From Sphingobium sp. CR2-8 (GTDB lineage: Bacteria > Pseudomonadota > Alphaproteobacteria > Sphingomonadales > Sphingomonadaceae), in contig NZ_JAYKZY010000002.1 in the NCBI RefSeq assembly GCF_035818615.1, forward strand, positions 1,428,501-1,492,500: a stretch of DNA of 64,000 nucleotides. Direction: 5' to 3'. Below the pieces are notes generated by a model, which did no database searches, was not told where the DNA came from, and saw nothing but the letters and a program-made list of their open reading frames with translations. The position numbers and the translations under genes were made by a program. Shown one piece after another: positions 35,583-44,376 of the stretch; positions within the stretch are counted from its first letter, which is position 1, and each line of letters opens with the position of its first letter.

Positions 35583-35615
35583 ATTTTATTATATAACATA
35601 TGTTGTAAATAAAAT
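35583..35615. promoter_or_regulatory. AT-rich palindromic operator, probable TetR site
   Basis: A 33-base imperfect palindrome centred on AACATATGTT, with outer arms ATTTTATT and AATAAAAT. It is strikingly A/T-rich in a GC-rich region. It lies between the divergent TetR and KstD-like genes, ending 13 bases before the latter's start. Position and symmetry suit autoregulation by the TetR protein. Confidence 0.7.
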
Positions 35616-35628
35616 CGGGAGTGGATCG

Positions 35629-37260
35629 ATGGATCAATATGACGTCATTGTGCTGGGCACCGGCGCAGCTGGCCTTACGGCGGCGATCACCGCGCATGAG
35701 GGTGGCGCGAAGGTCGGCCTGTTCGAGAAAGCGGATACGGTGGGCGGCACCAGCGCCTGGTCGGGCGGGCAGGTCTGGATACCCAACAACCCGCACCAGC
35801 GCGCACTGGGCAAGCCAGACAGCCGGGACGACGCATTGACCTATTTGATGTCGCTGTCGCACGGCATGATCGCGCCGGATATGGCAGAAGCGTTCGTCGA
35901 TACCGGGCCGGAGATGATCGACTTCCTCGAAAAATGCTCGCCCGTCAGCTTCTATTCCATTCCCGATTTCCCCGATTACCACCCCGAATTTCCGGGCGGC
36001 AAGCCGGAAGGCGGACGGACGCTGGAATGTCGGCTCTTTCCCTTTGGCGAATTGGGCGATTGGGCCGACCGGGTCGGCACCTCGCCCTATTATCTGGATT
36101 ATACCATCACCGTGGGCGAAACCACGCTGGGCCAACCTGTACCGGTCGAAGTGCCGCAGGCGGAAAAGGCGCGCCGGCGCGCCAATGACGAGCGGGGCAT
36201 GGGGCTGGCGCTGATCGGGCGGTTGCTGAAGGGCTGTCTCGATCGCGGGATCGAACCACAGACCGGTTGCCGCGCGGTCGAACTGGTGATGCGGGACGGC
36301 GCGGTCGCGGGCCTGAAGCTGGAGGGGCCGGGCGGTCCGTTCGAGGTCGCAGCGAAGAATGTGATCCTGGCGACCGGCGGGTTCGAATGGGACGCGAAGA
36401 TGGTCCGGGCCTTTACGCGCGGGCCGATGACCCATCCGCTGTCGATCAAGACCAATACCGGCGATGGCCTGAAGATGGCGATGCGTGTGGGCGCGATGCT
36501 GGGCAATATGCGGGAAGCCTGGTGGATGCCGGTGATCGAAGTACCGACCGAAGTGAACCGCATGGGCAAACAGTTGCTGACCTATGAACGCACCATGCCC
36601 GGCACGTTGATGGTCAACAAACAGGGCAGGCGCTTCACCAACGAGGCGTCCAATTATAATGCTTTCGGTGCGGCGTTTCACGAGCAGGATGTCAGTCGCT
36701 TCGACTATGCGAACCTGCCCTGCTGGCTGATCTTTAATCAGGATTTCTATGCCAGATATCCCTTCGTCGGCGGTCTGCGCGATGAATATGAGCATGGCCT
36801 GACGCCGCCCCAATGGATAGCGGGCGCGCCCACCTTGCGGGAACTGGCCGACCGGATCGGCATCGACCCCGACCAGCTGGAGGCGACGGTGGACCGGTTC
36901 AACGGTCATGCGGCGGCGGGAACCGACCCTGATTTCCGACGGGGCGAAAGCGCCAATGACCTGTGGTGGGGCGATCCGGCCTGGCGCGGCGACAAACGGG
37001 CGACCCTCGGCGCTTTGGGGAAGGGGCCATATTATGCGGTGGAGGTGAAGAGTGGCGCGCTGGGCACCAAGGGGGGACCGCAGACCGACGTGGACGCGAA
37101 TGTGCTGGACGTCGATGGGGCCGCCATTCCGGGCCTCTATGCGGCAGGGAACGTGATGGCTTCACCCATGGGCATGACCTATGGCGGGGCGGGCGGCACG
37201 CTGGCGCCGGGCATGGTGTTCGGTTATCGCGCGGGGCTTCATGCTGCGGCGCGGGGCTGA
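35629..37260 (+). CDS. FAD-dependent KstD-like dehydrogenase
   Basis: A 543-residue flavoprotein of the fumarate reductase/3-ketosteroid delta-1-dehydrogenase group. GTGAAG at 10-15 is the FAD motif, with GGTSAWSGGQVWIP next and ILATGGFEWD later. Near the C-terminus, TYGGAGGT has a Tyr (518) and Gly (522) spaced as the Tyr-x3-Gly pair that acts in known 3-ketosteroid dehydrogenases. It is likely to desaturate a ring ketone. The upstream operator suggests TetR control. It might also act on non-steroid cyclic ketones. Confidence 0.88.
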   Translation: MDQYDVIVLGTGAAGLTAAITAHEGGAKVGLFEKADTVGGTSAWSGGQVWIPNNPHQRALGKPDSRDDALTYLMSLSHGMIAPDMAEAFVDTGPEMIDFLEKCSPVSFYSIPDFPDYHPEFPGGKPEGGRTLECRLFPFGELGDWADRVGTSPYYLDYTITVGETTLGQPVPVEVPQAEKARRRANDERGMGLALIGRLLKGCLDRGIEPQTGCRAVELVMRDGAVAGLKLEGPGGPFEVAAKNVILATGGFEWDAKMVRAFTRGPMTHPLSIKTNTGDGLKMAMRVGAMLGNMREAWWMPVIEVPTEVNRMGKQLLTYERTMPGTLMVNKQGRRFTNEASNYNAFGAAFHEQDVSRFDYANLPCWLIFNQDFYARYPFVGGLRDEYEHGLTPPQWIAGAPTLRELADRIGIDPDQLEATVDRFNGHAAAGTDPDFRRGESANDLWWGDPAWRGDKRATLGALGKGPYYAVEVKSGALGTKGGPQTDVDANVLDVDGAAIPGLYAAGNVMASPMGMTYGGAGGTLAPGMVFGYRAGLHAAARG

Positions 37261-37264
37261 TCCG

Positions 37265-38476
37265 TCAGCGATCCCATCGCAGCGGCAGCGCCGTGCAGGC
37301 GCCGACATTGCCCGTCCGCATCGTTACGCGATGCGCCGGGTCCAGGTCGAACAGGGGTATGACGGGTAGCCATTCCTGGAGGACGGTGATGATCTCCATA
37401 CGGGCGAGCGCGGCACCGACGCAACGGTGCGCGCCATTGCCCATGGTCGTATGTTTGAGCGGCGATAGTTTGCGGTCGAACCGCACATCCTGTGGCGCAT
37501 CGAAACTGCGTTCGTCCAGATTGTGCAGGACGCTGGCCAGATAGATCGTGTCCCCCGCCTGCATCGTGACGCCATCCAGTTCCATGTCCACGCGCAGATT
37601 GCGGCTGACAGATACGCTGGCATAACGGCGCATCAGTTCGTCGGCGGCATCGGGGATCAGGGCCGGATCGTCGCGCAATTGTGCCTGCTGCGCGGGGTGG
37701 CGGGCCAGATGGAGCATGACGAAGCCCAGCATCGCCACCACGGTGTCGAGACCGCCGAACAACAGGTTGCGGCACATCCGACGCGCTTCGTCCTCGGTCC
37801 ACGCCCGGCCATCGATGGGAACCGTCAATATGCGGCTGAACAGGTCGTCGCCGGGGTTCGCCAGGCGCGCCTGAACGAAGGGCCACAGATAATCGTCCGC
37901 CGCCTGCATCAGGTCTGCTGGCGTCATGGTGCCGTCAGGCCGGGTCAATTGGGCGCCGAACTCCCGCAGCATCGGGCGATCGGCCAGTGGCACGTCGATC
38001 AGCGTCAGGAAGATGTTGATCGGCAGGATTTCGGCGAAGTCCGTCATGAAATCGCATGTCCCGCGATTTTGCAGACCGGCGATCAGTTCGCGGGCGACGG
38101 CTCTGACCTGCGGCTCCATCGCGACGATATGGCGCGACGCAAAGCCCGTCATCACCGCCTTGCGGAATGGCCCATGTTCGGGCGGGTCGAGTTGCAACGG
38201 GATGAACCGCATCACCTTGCCCACTTCGGGCGGGACGGTGAGCACTTCGTTGGACAGATTGTCCGTATCCGCCCAGAGCCGGTGAATATCCTCGCCCCGC
38301 GTCGCGATCCAGTGGCCGCCATTATGCGGCGTCCAGACCAGCGCGGGTTTACCCGGTGCCTGAAGCGCCTTCCACGCCGAGAAATAATCCTGCTCGATCA
38401 GGGGCGGTTGATAGACATCGAAATCGACTACGCGATCGGCAGGGACATGGTCGGGAACCGGCGTCGGGATAGTCAT
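37265..38476 (-). CDS. cytochrome P450
   Basis: A 403-residue class I bacterial P450 from ATG at 38476. The haem loop is MGNGAHRCVGAALARME with the haem-ligating C352; the Phe usual at the start of this loop is Met. The I helix has LLFGGLDTVVAM, where Val follows Thr in place of the Thr-Thr pair, and the ExxR motif is ELMRRY. No ferredoxin gene dedicated to it is present. Hydroxylation of a hydrophobic ring compound is expected. It is downstream of the TonB receptor, 82 bases away, in the same direction. Confidence 0.94.
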   Translation of the reverse strand: MTIPTPVPDHVPADRVVDFDVYQPPLIEQDYFSAWKALQAPGKPALVWTPHNGGHWIATRGEDIHRLWADTDNLSNEVLTVPPEVGKVMRFIPLQLDPPEHGPFRKAVMTGFASRHIVAMEPQVRAVARELIAGLQNRGTCDFMTDFAEILPINIFLTLIDVPLADRPMLREFGAQLTRPDGTMTPADLMQAADDYLWPFVQARLANPGDDLFSRILTVPIDGRAWTEDEARRMCRNLLFGGLDTVVAMLGFVMLHLARHPAQQAQLRDDPALIPDAADELMRRYASVSVSRNLRVDMELDGVTMQAGDTIYLASVLHNLDERSFDAPQDVRFDRKLSPLKHTTMGNGAHRCVGAALARMEIITVLQEWLPVIPLFDLDPAHRVTMRTGNVGACTALPLRWDR

Positions 38477-38558
38477 GATGCTCGGCTCCTTCGAGCGCAT
38501 ATCGTGCAGAAATCGACGGGCGGCGCGATGGTAGGCCGCCCGTCGCAGTGGGAGGCCG

Positions 38559-40865
38559 TTAGAATTCGACGCCCAGTGTCGCACCGAATGTGCGGGGTTC
38601 GCGCGCCGATGCAAAGGACCACAGACCAGCAACGGTGAATGCCGCGGATGGCCCCCGGTCATTGGCGAGGTTGCGACCGAACACTGTGAATTTCGCCTTG
38701 GTTTTGCCCATGTCGAAATGCGCGGTCAGGCTGGCGTCGACCAGTCCCTGAGCATCCGAACGGACGCGCGGGTCGTTGCCATTGACGATGACAGTGCCGC
38801 CATTGCTGACCGCGCCGGTATTGCCCGTGAGCGGCCCGAGCGAGATCTGCTGGTCATAACGTCCAATGTAGCGGTAGCCTACATTGGCGACGACATCGCC
38901 AAAGCTGGTGTCCAGCGTATAGTCGATGTTGAACGATGCGTTGAATTTGGGGCTGTAGATCGGATCGTTGCCCGAATAGTCGAACGGGCGGATGACCGTG
39001 CCGACAGGCGCGGGGAAGGTCAGCACGTTGCCGGCGACGAAGTTCTTGAACTTGGTATCCAGAAAACCGGCCGATCCACTGATGCGCAGGGCCGTGGCCG
39101 GACGGGCGACGAAGTCGATTTCCACGCCCTTGATCAATTCCGAGCCGACATTGGACGTGATCGTCTGGTTACCGGTCGGGCCGCCGGGGATCGTCGTGTT
39201 CTGCTGCAAATTCTTATATTTGGCGTAGAAGGCCGCGACATTGAATTGCAGCATCCGGTCGAACAGATCAAGCTTGGCGCCGATTTCATAGCTGTCCACC
39301 GTTTCGGGCTGATACGGCAAGCTGGCGGTATCCGCCGTCGCCGCGCGGGGAGAAAAACCGCCCGAACGATAGCCGCGTGACCAGGATGCGTAGAGCAGCG
39401 TGTTGGCGTCGGGTCGATAATCCAGTCCGATCTTGGGCGTGAATTTCTTGAAATCCGCCGCGCCGCTGCCGACCGGCGTGACACCGAAGGCATTGGTCAG
39501 TTCCTTTTTATCCCAGGTGTAGCGGCCACCGAAGGACAGGCGGAACTGGTCCGCAAAGGCCCAGATGAAGTCGCCGAACACGGCATAGGACCGGTTTTTG
39601 CCGGTGACGTTTTGCGGCGCTGGATCGGCAACCCTGGGATCAAGCGTCGGATTGAAGCCGAACAGGCGGGTGAATTGCGTCAGGTTATATTTGGAGTCAA
39701 AGAAATATCCGCCCACGACATAGTCGAAATTATCGCCGACTTTGCCACCGGCGCGCAATTCCTGACTCCATTGGCGATAATTCTGCAAACGCAACACATA
39801 ATAGAGATCGGCCGTGGATGAATCGAAATCCTGCGTCTGGCGCTCCGTGGATTTGCGATAGCCGGTGATCGATGTAAGTTTGACCGCATCCAGGTCCAGG
39901 TTCATCTCATAGGTGACCGATGGCGCCCGATAGTTGGATGTACCCGGATCGTTGAAAACGGTGTAGAGGTCGCCAGAGGTGTTGCGATTGCACTGGTTGG
40001 CAGGCATGAAATTGCAGAATAGTTCGCCTGTCCTGGCGATGGTGGGGTTGACGACGTCAAATTTCTGTATCTGCTTCTCTACAGTCAGTAACGCGTCGAA
40101 GTTGCTGCTGGGCGTGAAGAGGAAAGACGCACCGAAATTGTCGCTATTGCTGCCGCCGGCACGCTTGCCGGTTATGCCGTGCCGATAAAAGCCGTCGCTT
40201 TCATTGTGGATATACCATGCCTTGGCGGCCAGCTTGTCTGCAACGATGGGCAGGTTGATGATGGATTTGGCGGCCCAGGTATTGTAGCTGCCATAGGTGC
40301 CCTCCAGCTTGGCGCCGAATTCACCGGTAGGGCGCGACCGCTGGATGCTGATGACGCCGCCGATGGTGTTGCGGCCAAACAACGTCCCCTGCGGACCGCG
40401 CAGCACTTCGATCTGCTTGATGTCGAAAAAGTCGAAAAATTGCCCGGTGCTGGTGCCGATGAACACGCCATCGACCACGACGCCGACAGTGGGTTCCTGC
40501 GACTTTTCGATATCGGCATAGGTCAGGCCGCGGATCGACAGGTTGGCTGCGGCCGCGCCGGAATTCTGTTGCGTGATGAGCAGGTTGGGCGCGGACCCCT
40601 GAAGATCGCCGATGGTAACGGCGCCCTTGTTTTCGATCTGCGCCGCGGCGATTGCGGTGATCGCGATCGGCGTCGACTGCAACGTCTCGTCGCGCCGACG
40701 GGCGGTGACGACGATGTCCTGAATCTGGCTTTTTTCCAGCTGCGGCGCAGCGGCAGCATCCTCCTGCGCCATCGCCGGTGCGGCAAGCGCTGCGAAGGCT
40801 AAAGCGGACAGCGCGCAGCCGCCCAGCAGGCCAAATGAAGGCATAATCTTCCTGTCGGTCATCAC
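38559..40865 (-). CDS. TonB-dependent outer-membrane receptor
   Basis: A 768-residue receptor with an N-terminal signal peptide (hydrophobic stretch at about 11-30, cleaved near PAMAQ), a TonB-box-like DIVVTA, a plug domain with PNLLITQQN and VLRGPQGTLFGRNTIGG, and a 22-strand barrel ending in Phe (GATLGVEF). Sphingomonads use such receptors for hydrophobic and aromatic compounds as well as iron chelates. Its place beside the P450 suggests uptake of the pathway substrate across the outer membrane. Confidence 0.95.
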   Translation of the reverse strand: MMTDRKIMPSFGLLGGCALSALAFAALAAPAMAQEDAAAAPQLEKSQIQDIVVTARRRDETLQSTPIAITAIAAAQIENKGAVTIGDLQGSAPNLLITQQNSGAAAANLSIRGLTYADIEKSQEPTVGVVVDGVFIGTSTGQFFDFFDIKQIEVLRGPQGTLFGRNTIGGVISIQRSRPTGEFGAKLEGTYGSYNTWAAKSIINLPIVADKLAAKAWYIHNESDGFYRHGITGKRAGGSNSDNFGASFLFTPSSNFDALLTVEKQIQKFDVVNPTIARTGELFCNFMPANQCNRNTSGDLYTVFNDPGTSNYRAPSVTYEMNLDLDAVKLTSITGYRKSTERQTQDFDSSTADLYYVLRLQNYRQWSQELRAGGKVGDNFDYVVGGYFFDSKYNLTQFTRLFGFNPTLDPRVADPAPQNVTGKNRSYAVFGDFIWAFADQFRLSFGGRYTWDKKELTNAFGVTPVGSGAADFKKFTPKIGLDYRPDANTLLYASWSRGYRSGGFSPRAATADTASLPYQPETVDSYEIGAKLDLFDRMLQFNVAAFYAKYKNLQQNTTIPGGPTGNQTITSNVGSELIKGVEIDFVARPATALRISGSAGFLDTKFKNFVAGNVLTFPAPVGTVIRPFDYSGNDPIYSPKFNASFNIDYTLDTSFGDVVANVGYRYIGRYDQQISLGPLTGNTGAVSNGGTVIVNGNDPRVRSDAQGLVDASLTAHFDMGKTKAKFTVFGRNLANDRGPSAAFTVAGLWSFASAREPRTFGATLGVEF

Positions 40866-41063
40866 CGTCTCCCTGTTGTTCTTATGTCAGCGGCCAAGGC
40901 TGTATTTGTAAGGTTAGTTATGCGGGGCGGGCGGTCGCTTACAACCTCGACAAAACACTAGGGTCGTTACGGCGACGGACAGGTCGGCCTGTTGTTTCGA
41001 CTAGCTGACAGGGCGCGACATCATCCGATGATAGTTTCAGAATCAGAAAAAGGAGAGACCGCT

Positions 41064-42698
41064 TTGGCCGACCAGTTCGATTATATCATCATCGGCGCGG
41101 GGTCGGCCGGATGCGTTCTGACCGAACGACTGTCCGCCGATCCGCGCAATCGGGTGCTGTTGCTGGAAGCGGGCGGCCAGGACAGCAGTTTCCTGATTCA
41201 CATGCCCAAGGGGTTGGGCAAGCTGGTGCTCGATCCCAACCATGCCTGGCATTATCCGGTGGATCAGCCGCGCGAACCGGGCATGCCCGCCTCCGAACTA
41301 TGGATACGCGGCAAAGTGCTGGGCGGCTCCAGCTCGATCAACGGCATGATCTATGTGCGCGGCCAGCCGGAGGATTATGCCGACTGGGAGGCCAGGGGCG
41401 CGACCGGCTGGGGCTGGCCGACCATGAAGGCGGCGTTCATGGAAATCGAGGATCATGAACTGGGGGCGGACGACCAACGCGGCGCGGGCGGTCCGGTGCA
41501 TATCAGCACCGGCAAATTCCGCTATCCTGTGGCCGAGGCGCTGATCGAGGCGGGCGAGCAGATGGGCCTTGCGCGTAAGGAGGATCTGAACCGGGAAGAT
41601 CAGGAGGGCGTGGGCTATTACGCCCATAATATCAAGAATGGCCGCCGTCAGAGCGCGGCGGTGGTGTTCCTCAACCCCGCGCGCAAGCGGCCCAATCTCC
41701 AGATCGAGCCGGGCATATTGGTCGAGCGCATCCTGGTGGAAAATGGCGTGACGACCGGCGTCGTCGGCCGTCGCGGACAGGAATTGCTGACCTTCCACTG
41801 CGCGGGCGAAGTGATCCTGTCGGCGGGCGCGATCAACAGTCCCAAGCTGTTGCAACTGTCCGGCATCGGCCCTGCCGATCATCTGCGATCGCTGGGTATC
41901 GACGTCGTGACCGACAGCCCGGATGTCGGATCGCGGATGCGCGATCATCTGGGCTTTTCGCTGCCCTATCGGTTGCAGGGCGATCCGGGCATCAACCGGC
42001 GGTTTCACGGGATGGGTCTCATGGCCAGCGTCGCGCAATATGTTCTGACGCGCAAGGGACCGATGGCGACGGGGCCGTTCGAAGTCGGGGCGTTCGTGCG
42101 GACGGAACCCCATGTCGATCGACCCGATGCGCAGCTCTATATGGGCGGCTTCACCTTTGCGCGGAGCGACGACAATTTCCCGGTCCCGCTGGCCGATGTC
42201 GAGCGTTTGCCTGGGCTGACCATCTACGGCCAGCTTTTGCGCCTGACCAGCGAGGGCAGCGTAATGGCGCGTTCGTCCGATCCTGCCACGCCGCCGGTCA
42301 TCACGCCCAACTGGCTGACCACGGCGGAGGATGAACATGCCGCGATCGCGATGGTCCGCTATATGCGGCGTTATATGCGGCAACCGGCGCTGACACCCTA
42401 TGTCGGGGAAGAACTGGTGCCGGGCGCCGCCTGTCAGAGCGACGCGGACATCCTCACCGCGTTCCGCCGCCTGTCGCTGTGCGGCACCCATGCGGTGGCG
42501 ACCTGCCGCATGGGCAGCGACAACGCGGCGGTGGTCGACGACCGCCTGCGCGTGCGCGGCGTGTCGGGCCTGCGCGTGGTGGACTGCTCCGTCATGCCAT
42601 CGCCGGTGTCGGGCAACACCAACGGTCCCGTCATGGCGCTGGCCTGGCATGCGGCCAGCCTGATCGCTGCGGATGCGCGCCGGTTCGTGGCGGCATGA
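41064..42698 (+). CDS. GMC-family FAD oxidoreductase, TTG start
   Basis: A 544-residue glucose-methanol-choline oxidoreductase. GAGSAG at 11-16 binds FAD; GGSSSINGMIYVRG and the C-terminal THAVATCRMG with SGNTNGP are the GMC signatures. The TTG at 41064 is taken as start because AGGAGA lies 8 bases ahead and the FAD strand begins directly after. The motif reads ALAWHA near the end where many relatives have Glu-Lys. It oxidises an alcohol to an aldehyde or ketone. It overlaps the next gene by ATGA. Confidence 0.92.
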   Translation: MADQFDYIIIGAGSAGCVLTERLSADPRNRVLLLEAGGQDSSFLIHMPKGLGKLVLDPNHAWHYPVDQPREPGMPASELWIRGKVLGGSSSINGMIYVRGQPEDYADWEARGATGWGWPTMKAAFMEIEDHELGADDQRGAGGPVHISTGKFRYPVAEALIEAGEQMGLARKEDLNREDQEGVGYYAHNIKNGRRQSAAVVFLNPARKRPNLQIEPGILVERILVENGVTTGVVGRRGQELLTFHCAGEVILSAGAINSPKLLQLSGIGPADHLRSLGIDVVTDSPDVGSRMRDHLGFSLPYRLQGDPGINRRFHGMGLMASVAQYVLTRKGPMATGPFEVGAFVRTEPHVDRPDAQLYMGGFTFARSDDNFPVPLADVERLPGLTIYGQLLRLTSEGSVMARSSDPATPPVITPNWLTTAEDEHAAIAMVRYMRRYMRQPALTPYVGEELVPGAACQSDADILTAFRRLSLCGTHAVATCRMGSDNAAVVDDRLRVRGVSGLRVVDCSVMPSPVSGNTNGPVMALAWHAASLIAADARRFVAA

Positions 42699-43222
42699 TC
42701 GCGGGATTGCCGATCCGGCAGGTCGCCTATTTCGTTCAGGATGTGCGCGTCGCCGCCATCGCCCACGCCGCGACCTTCGGCTCCGGTCCCTATTTCGTGG
42801 CCGATCATATCCCGCTCAAACGCTGCCTGCACCGTGGCGTCGCGGTGCCGCTCGATCATAGTTCTGCCTTTGGGCAGTGGAACGACCTGATGATCGAATT
42901 TGCGCAACAAAATGGTCCCGGCCCCTCCGTCTTTCACGATATGTTTGCGCCGGGGGCGGAGGGGTTTCACCATGTCGCCCTCATCGTGGACGATCTTGAG
43001 ACCGCCCGGATCGCTTGCGAACAGGCGGGGTTCGCTACCGCATTGGAGGCGGAGATGAACGACGGATTCCGCTTCCTGATGATGGATGCGGTCGCGCGCT
43101 ACGGCCACATGATCGAATTGTATCAAGGCGCGCCGGTGCTGACCGACTTCTATGATGTCGTCAGGCAGGCGTCGATCGGTTTCGATGGCCGCGACGTAAT
43201 CCGGCCCATCAGCATGGCCTGA
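42695..43222 (+). CDS. VOC-superfamily (glyoxalase-like) protein (copy 1)
   Basis: A 175-residue vicinal-oxygen-chelate protein. Start ATG at 42695 overlaps the GMC stop. It has two beta-alpha-beta-beta-beta modules: RQVAYFVQDVRVAAIAHAATFG and EGFHHVALIVDDLE. His in the first strand is replaced by Gln-Val-Ala, while HHVA of the second module and the late HMIELYQ Glu are kept. Family members are dioxygenases, epimerases or lyases. The role here is unknown; it resembles copy 3. Confidence 0.84.
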   Translation: MIAGLPIRQVAYFVQDVRVAAIAHAATFGSGPYFVADHIPLKRCLHRGVAVPLDHSSAFGQWNDLMIEFAQQNGPGPSVFHDMFAPGAEGFHHVALIVDDLETARIACEQAGFATALEAEMNDGFRFLMMDAVARYGHMIELYQGAPVLTDFYDVVRQASIGFDGRDVIRPISMA

Positions 43223-43238
43223 TGCGCTCGTTCAAGCC

Positions 43239-43697
43239 TCACTCGCCCAGCCAGTCGTCGATCACCGGCTTCAGGTCGGTCGAAATCAGCTCGACCAGCA
43301 ATCCGGGCACCGGCGGCGCGACATAGGCGATCAGCCCATAGCCTTCTTCCGGCGACGCGCCCGCCGCGACCACGCGCCACCCTTCACCGATCATCCGGTC
43401 CGTTTCGCCCTTCAGGTCATCGACCCAGATACCGACATGCCGCGCATCCGGCGCGCGATCGGGGTCATAAAAGGCGCCGCTGCCCTGCACCAGTTCCAGA
43501 TGATGCGGACCGCCCAGCGAATAGGTCGCCTTGACATGCACCTCATGCGATCCGGCTTCCGGCGTCCAAAAGGGCAGGGGGTCGAAATGCCGCACCGCCG
43601 CCCATGTCAGCCCCAGCGTGGAGCCGAACAGGTCCATCGCCGCGTCGATATCGGCCACGGCCATGCCGGTATGGTGAAAGCGTTGCAGGTCGATCAT
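43239..43697 (-). CDS. VOC-superfamily (glyoxalase-like) protein (copy 2)
   Basis: A 152-residue VOC protein from ATG at 43697. Possible metal ligands are in QRFHHTGMAV, GGPHHLELVQG, ARHVGIWV and LLVELIST, giving the His-Glu-His-Glu order of glyoxalase and methylmalonyl-CoA epimerase-like enzymes. It is convergent with copy 1 and follows copy 3 by 27 bases in the same transcript. Confidence 0.85.
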   Translation of the reverse strand: MIDLQRFHHTGMAVADIDAAMDLFGSTLGLTWAAVRHFDPLPFWTPEAGSHEVHVKATYSLGGPHHLELVQGSGAFYDPDRAPDARHVGIWVDDLKGETDRMIGEGWRVVAAGASPEEGYGLIAYVAPPVPGLLVELISTDLKPVIDDWLGE

Positions 43698-43724
43698 GCG
43701 CAAAGGCCTTTCATGGAATAGGGG

Positions 43725-44252
43725 TCACCAGGGGACCATCAACTGTTCGCCGTCCCAGTCGCGCGCCGCTTCGACCGTGCGGGCGTACATGGCGCGGATG
43801 ATGGGATGTTCGGGATAGAGTTCGATGAAATGGCCCAGCGTATCACGCGCATCGACATAGCAGATTTTCGCGCCGAAGCCGGTGGTGAACTCGCTGGCAA
43901 TGGCATGACCGGCCGCGACCCAATGCGCCTTTTCTGCCTCATAATCCTCGCAGAACAGGGCGACATGATGCAACCCGTCGCGCCCCGTGTCGATCATGTC
44001 GTGAAAGGCGCTGGGACCGGGTGAAAGGATCTGGATCAGTTCGATGTTGAGGTCGCCCGACTGGACGAACACGCCCCGCAGCCGGATGGGCGCTGTCGGC
44101 GCACCGCGATAATGATGGTCCTCCAGCGTCACTTCGGTCCCGCCGACAAAAGGCCCGACGCCCAGCATCGCGCGCAGGCGCTCGCACGCCATGTCCAGAT
44201 CGCGCACGACATAGCCATTTTGCACGATCCTGGCGGCGGCGCGTCGCGACAT
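43725..44252 (-). CDS. VOC-superfamily (glyoxalase-like) protein (copy 3)
   Basis: A 175-residue VOC protein, a paralogue of copy 1 (both have GPGPSVFHDM/GPSAFHDM followed by HHVAL). The first module has Gln in QNGYVVRDLD in place of His; the second has HHVALFCED and GHFIELYPEH. It starts the leftward pair with copy 2. Three VOC genes side by side suggest several related isomerase or lyase steps, or paralogues with separate substrates. Confidence 0.85.
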   Translation of the reverse strand: MSRRAAARIVQNGYVVRDLDMACERLRAMLGVGPFVGGTEVTLEDHHYRGAPTAPIRLRGVFVQSGDLNIELIQILSPGPSAFHDMIDTGRDGLHHVALFCEDYEAEKAHWVAAGHAIASEFTTGFGAKICYVDARDTLGHFIELYPEHPIIRAMYARTVEAARDWDGEQLMVPW

Positions 44253-44376
44253 CGGTCCTCTCCTCTGCTCGGGCCAAGCTAGGCTTTTCGTGCGGATCGG
44301 CGACTAACATCTTTGACAGGGGGGTAAGTTCTTCATCGCGCGCTATCATGCGACGATAAGCGTATCGGGAGGATCT

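Noticed and set aside
37523..38638. Long rightward frame opposite the P450
   Set aside because: The P450 haem loop and ExxR motif are on the minus strand; this frame matches nothing.
41298..42650. Long leftward frame opposite the GMC oxidoreductase
   Set aside because: It is a His/Arg-rich antisense shadow; the GMC motifs on the plus strand settle the coding strand.
42695..44252. The three VOC proteins as extradiol ring-cleavage dioxygenases
   Set aside because: They are short, and two lack the first-strand His; they look closer to glyoxalase/epimerase-like proteins than to BphC-type dioxygenases.
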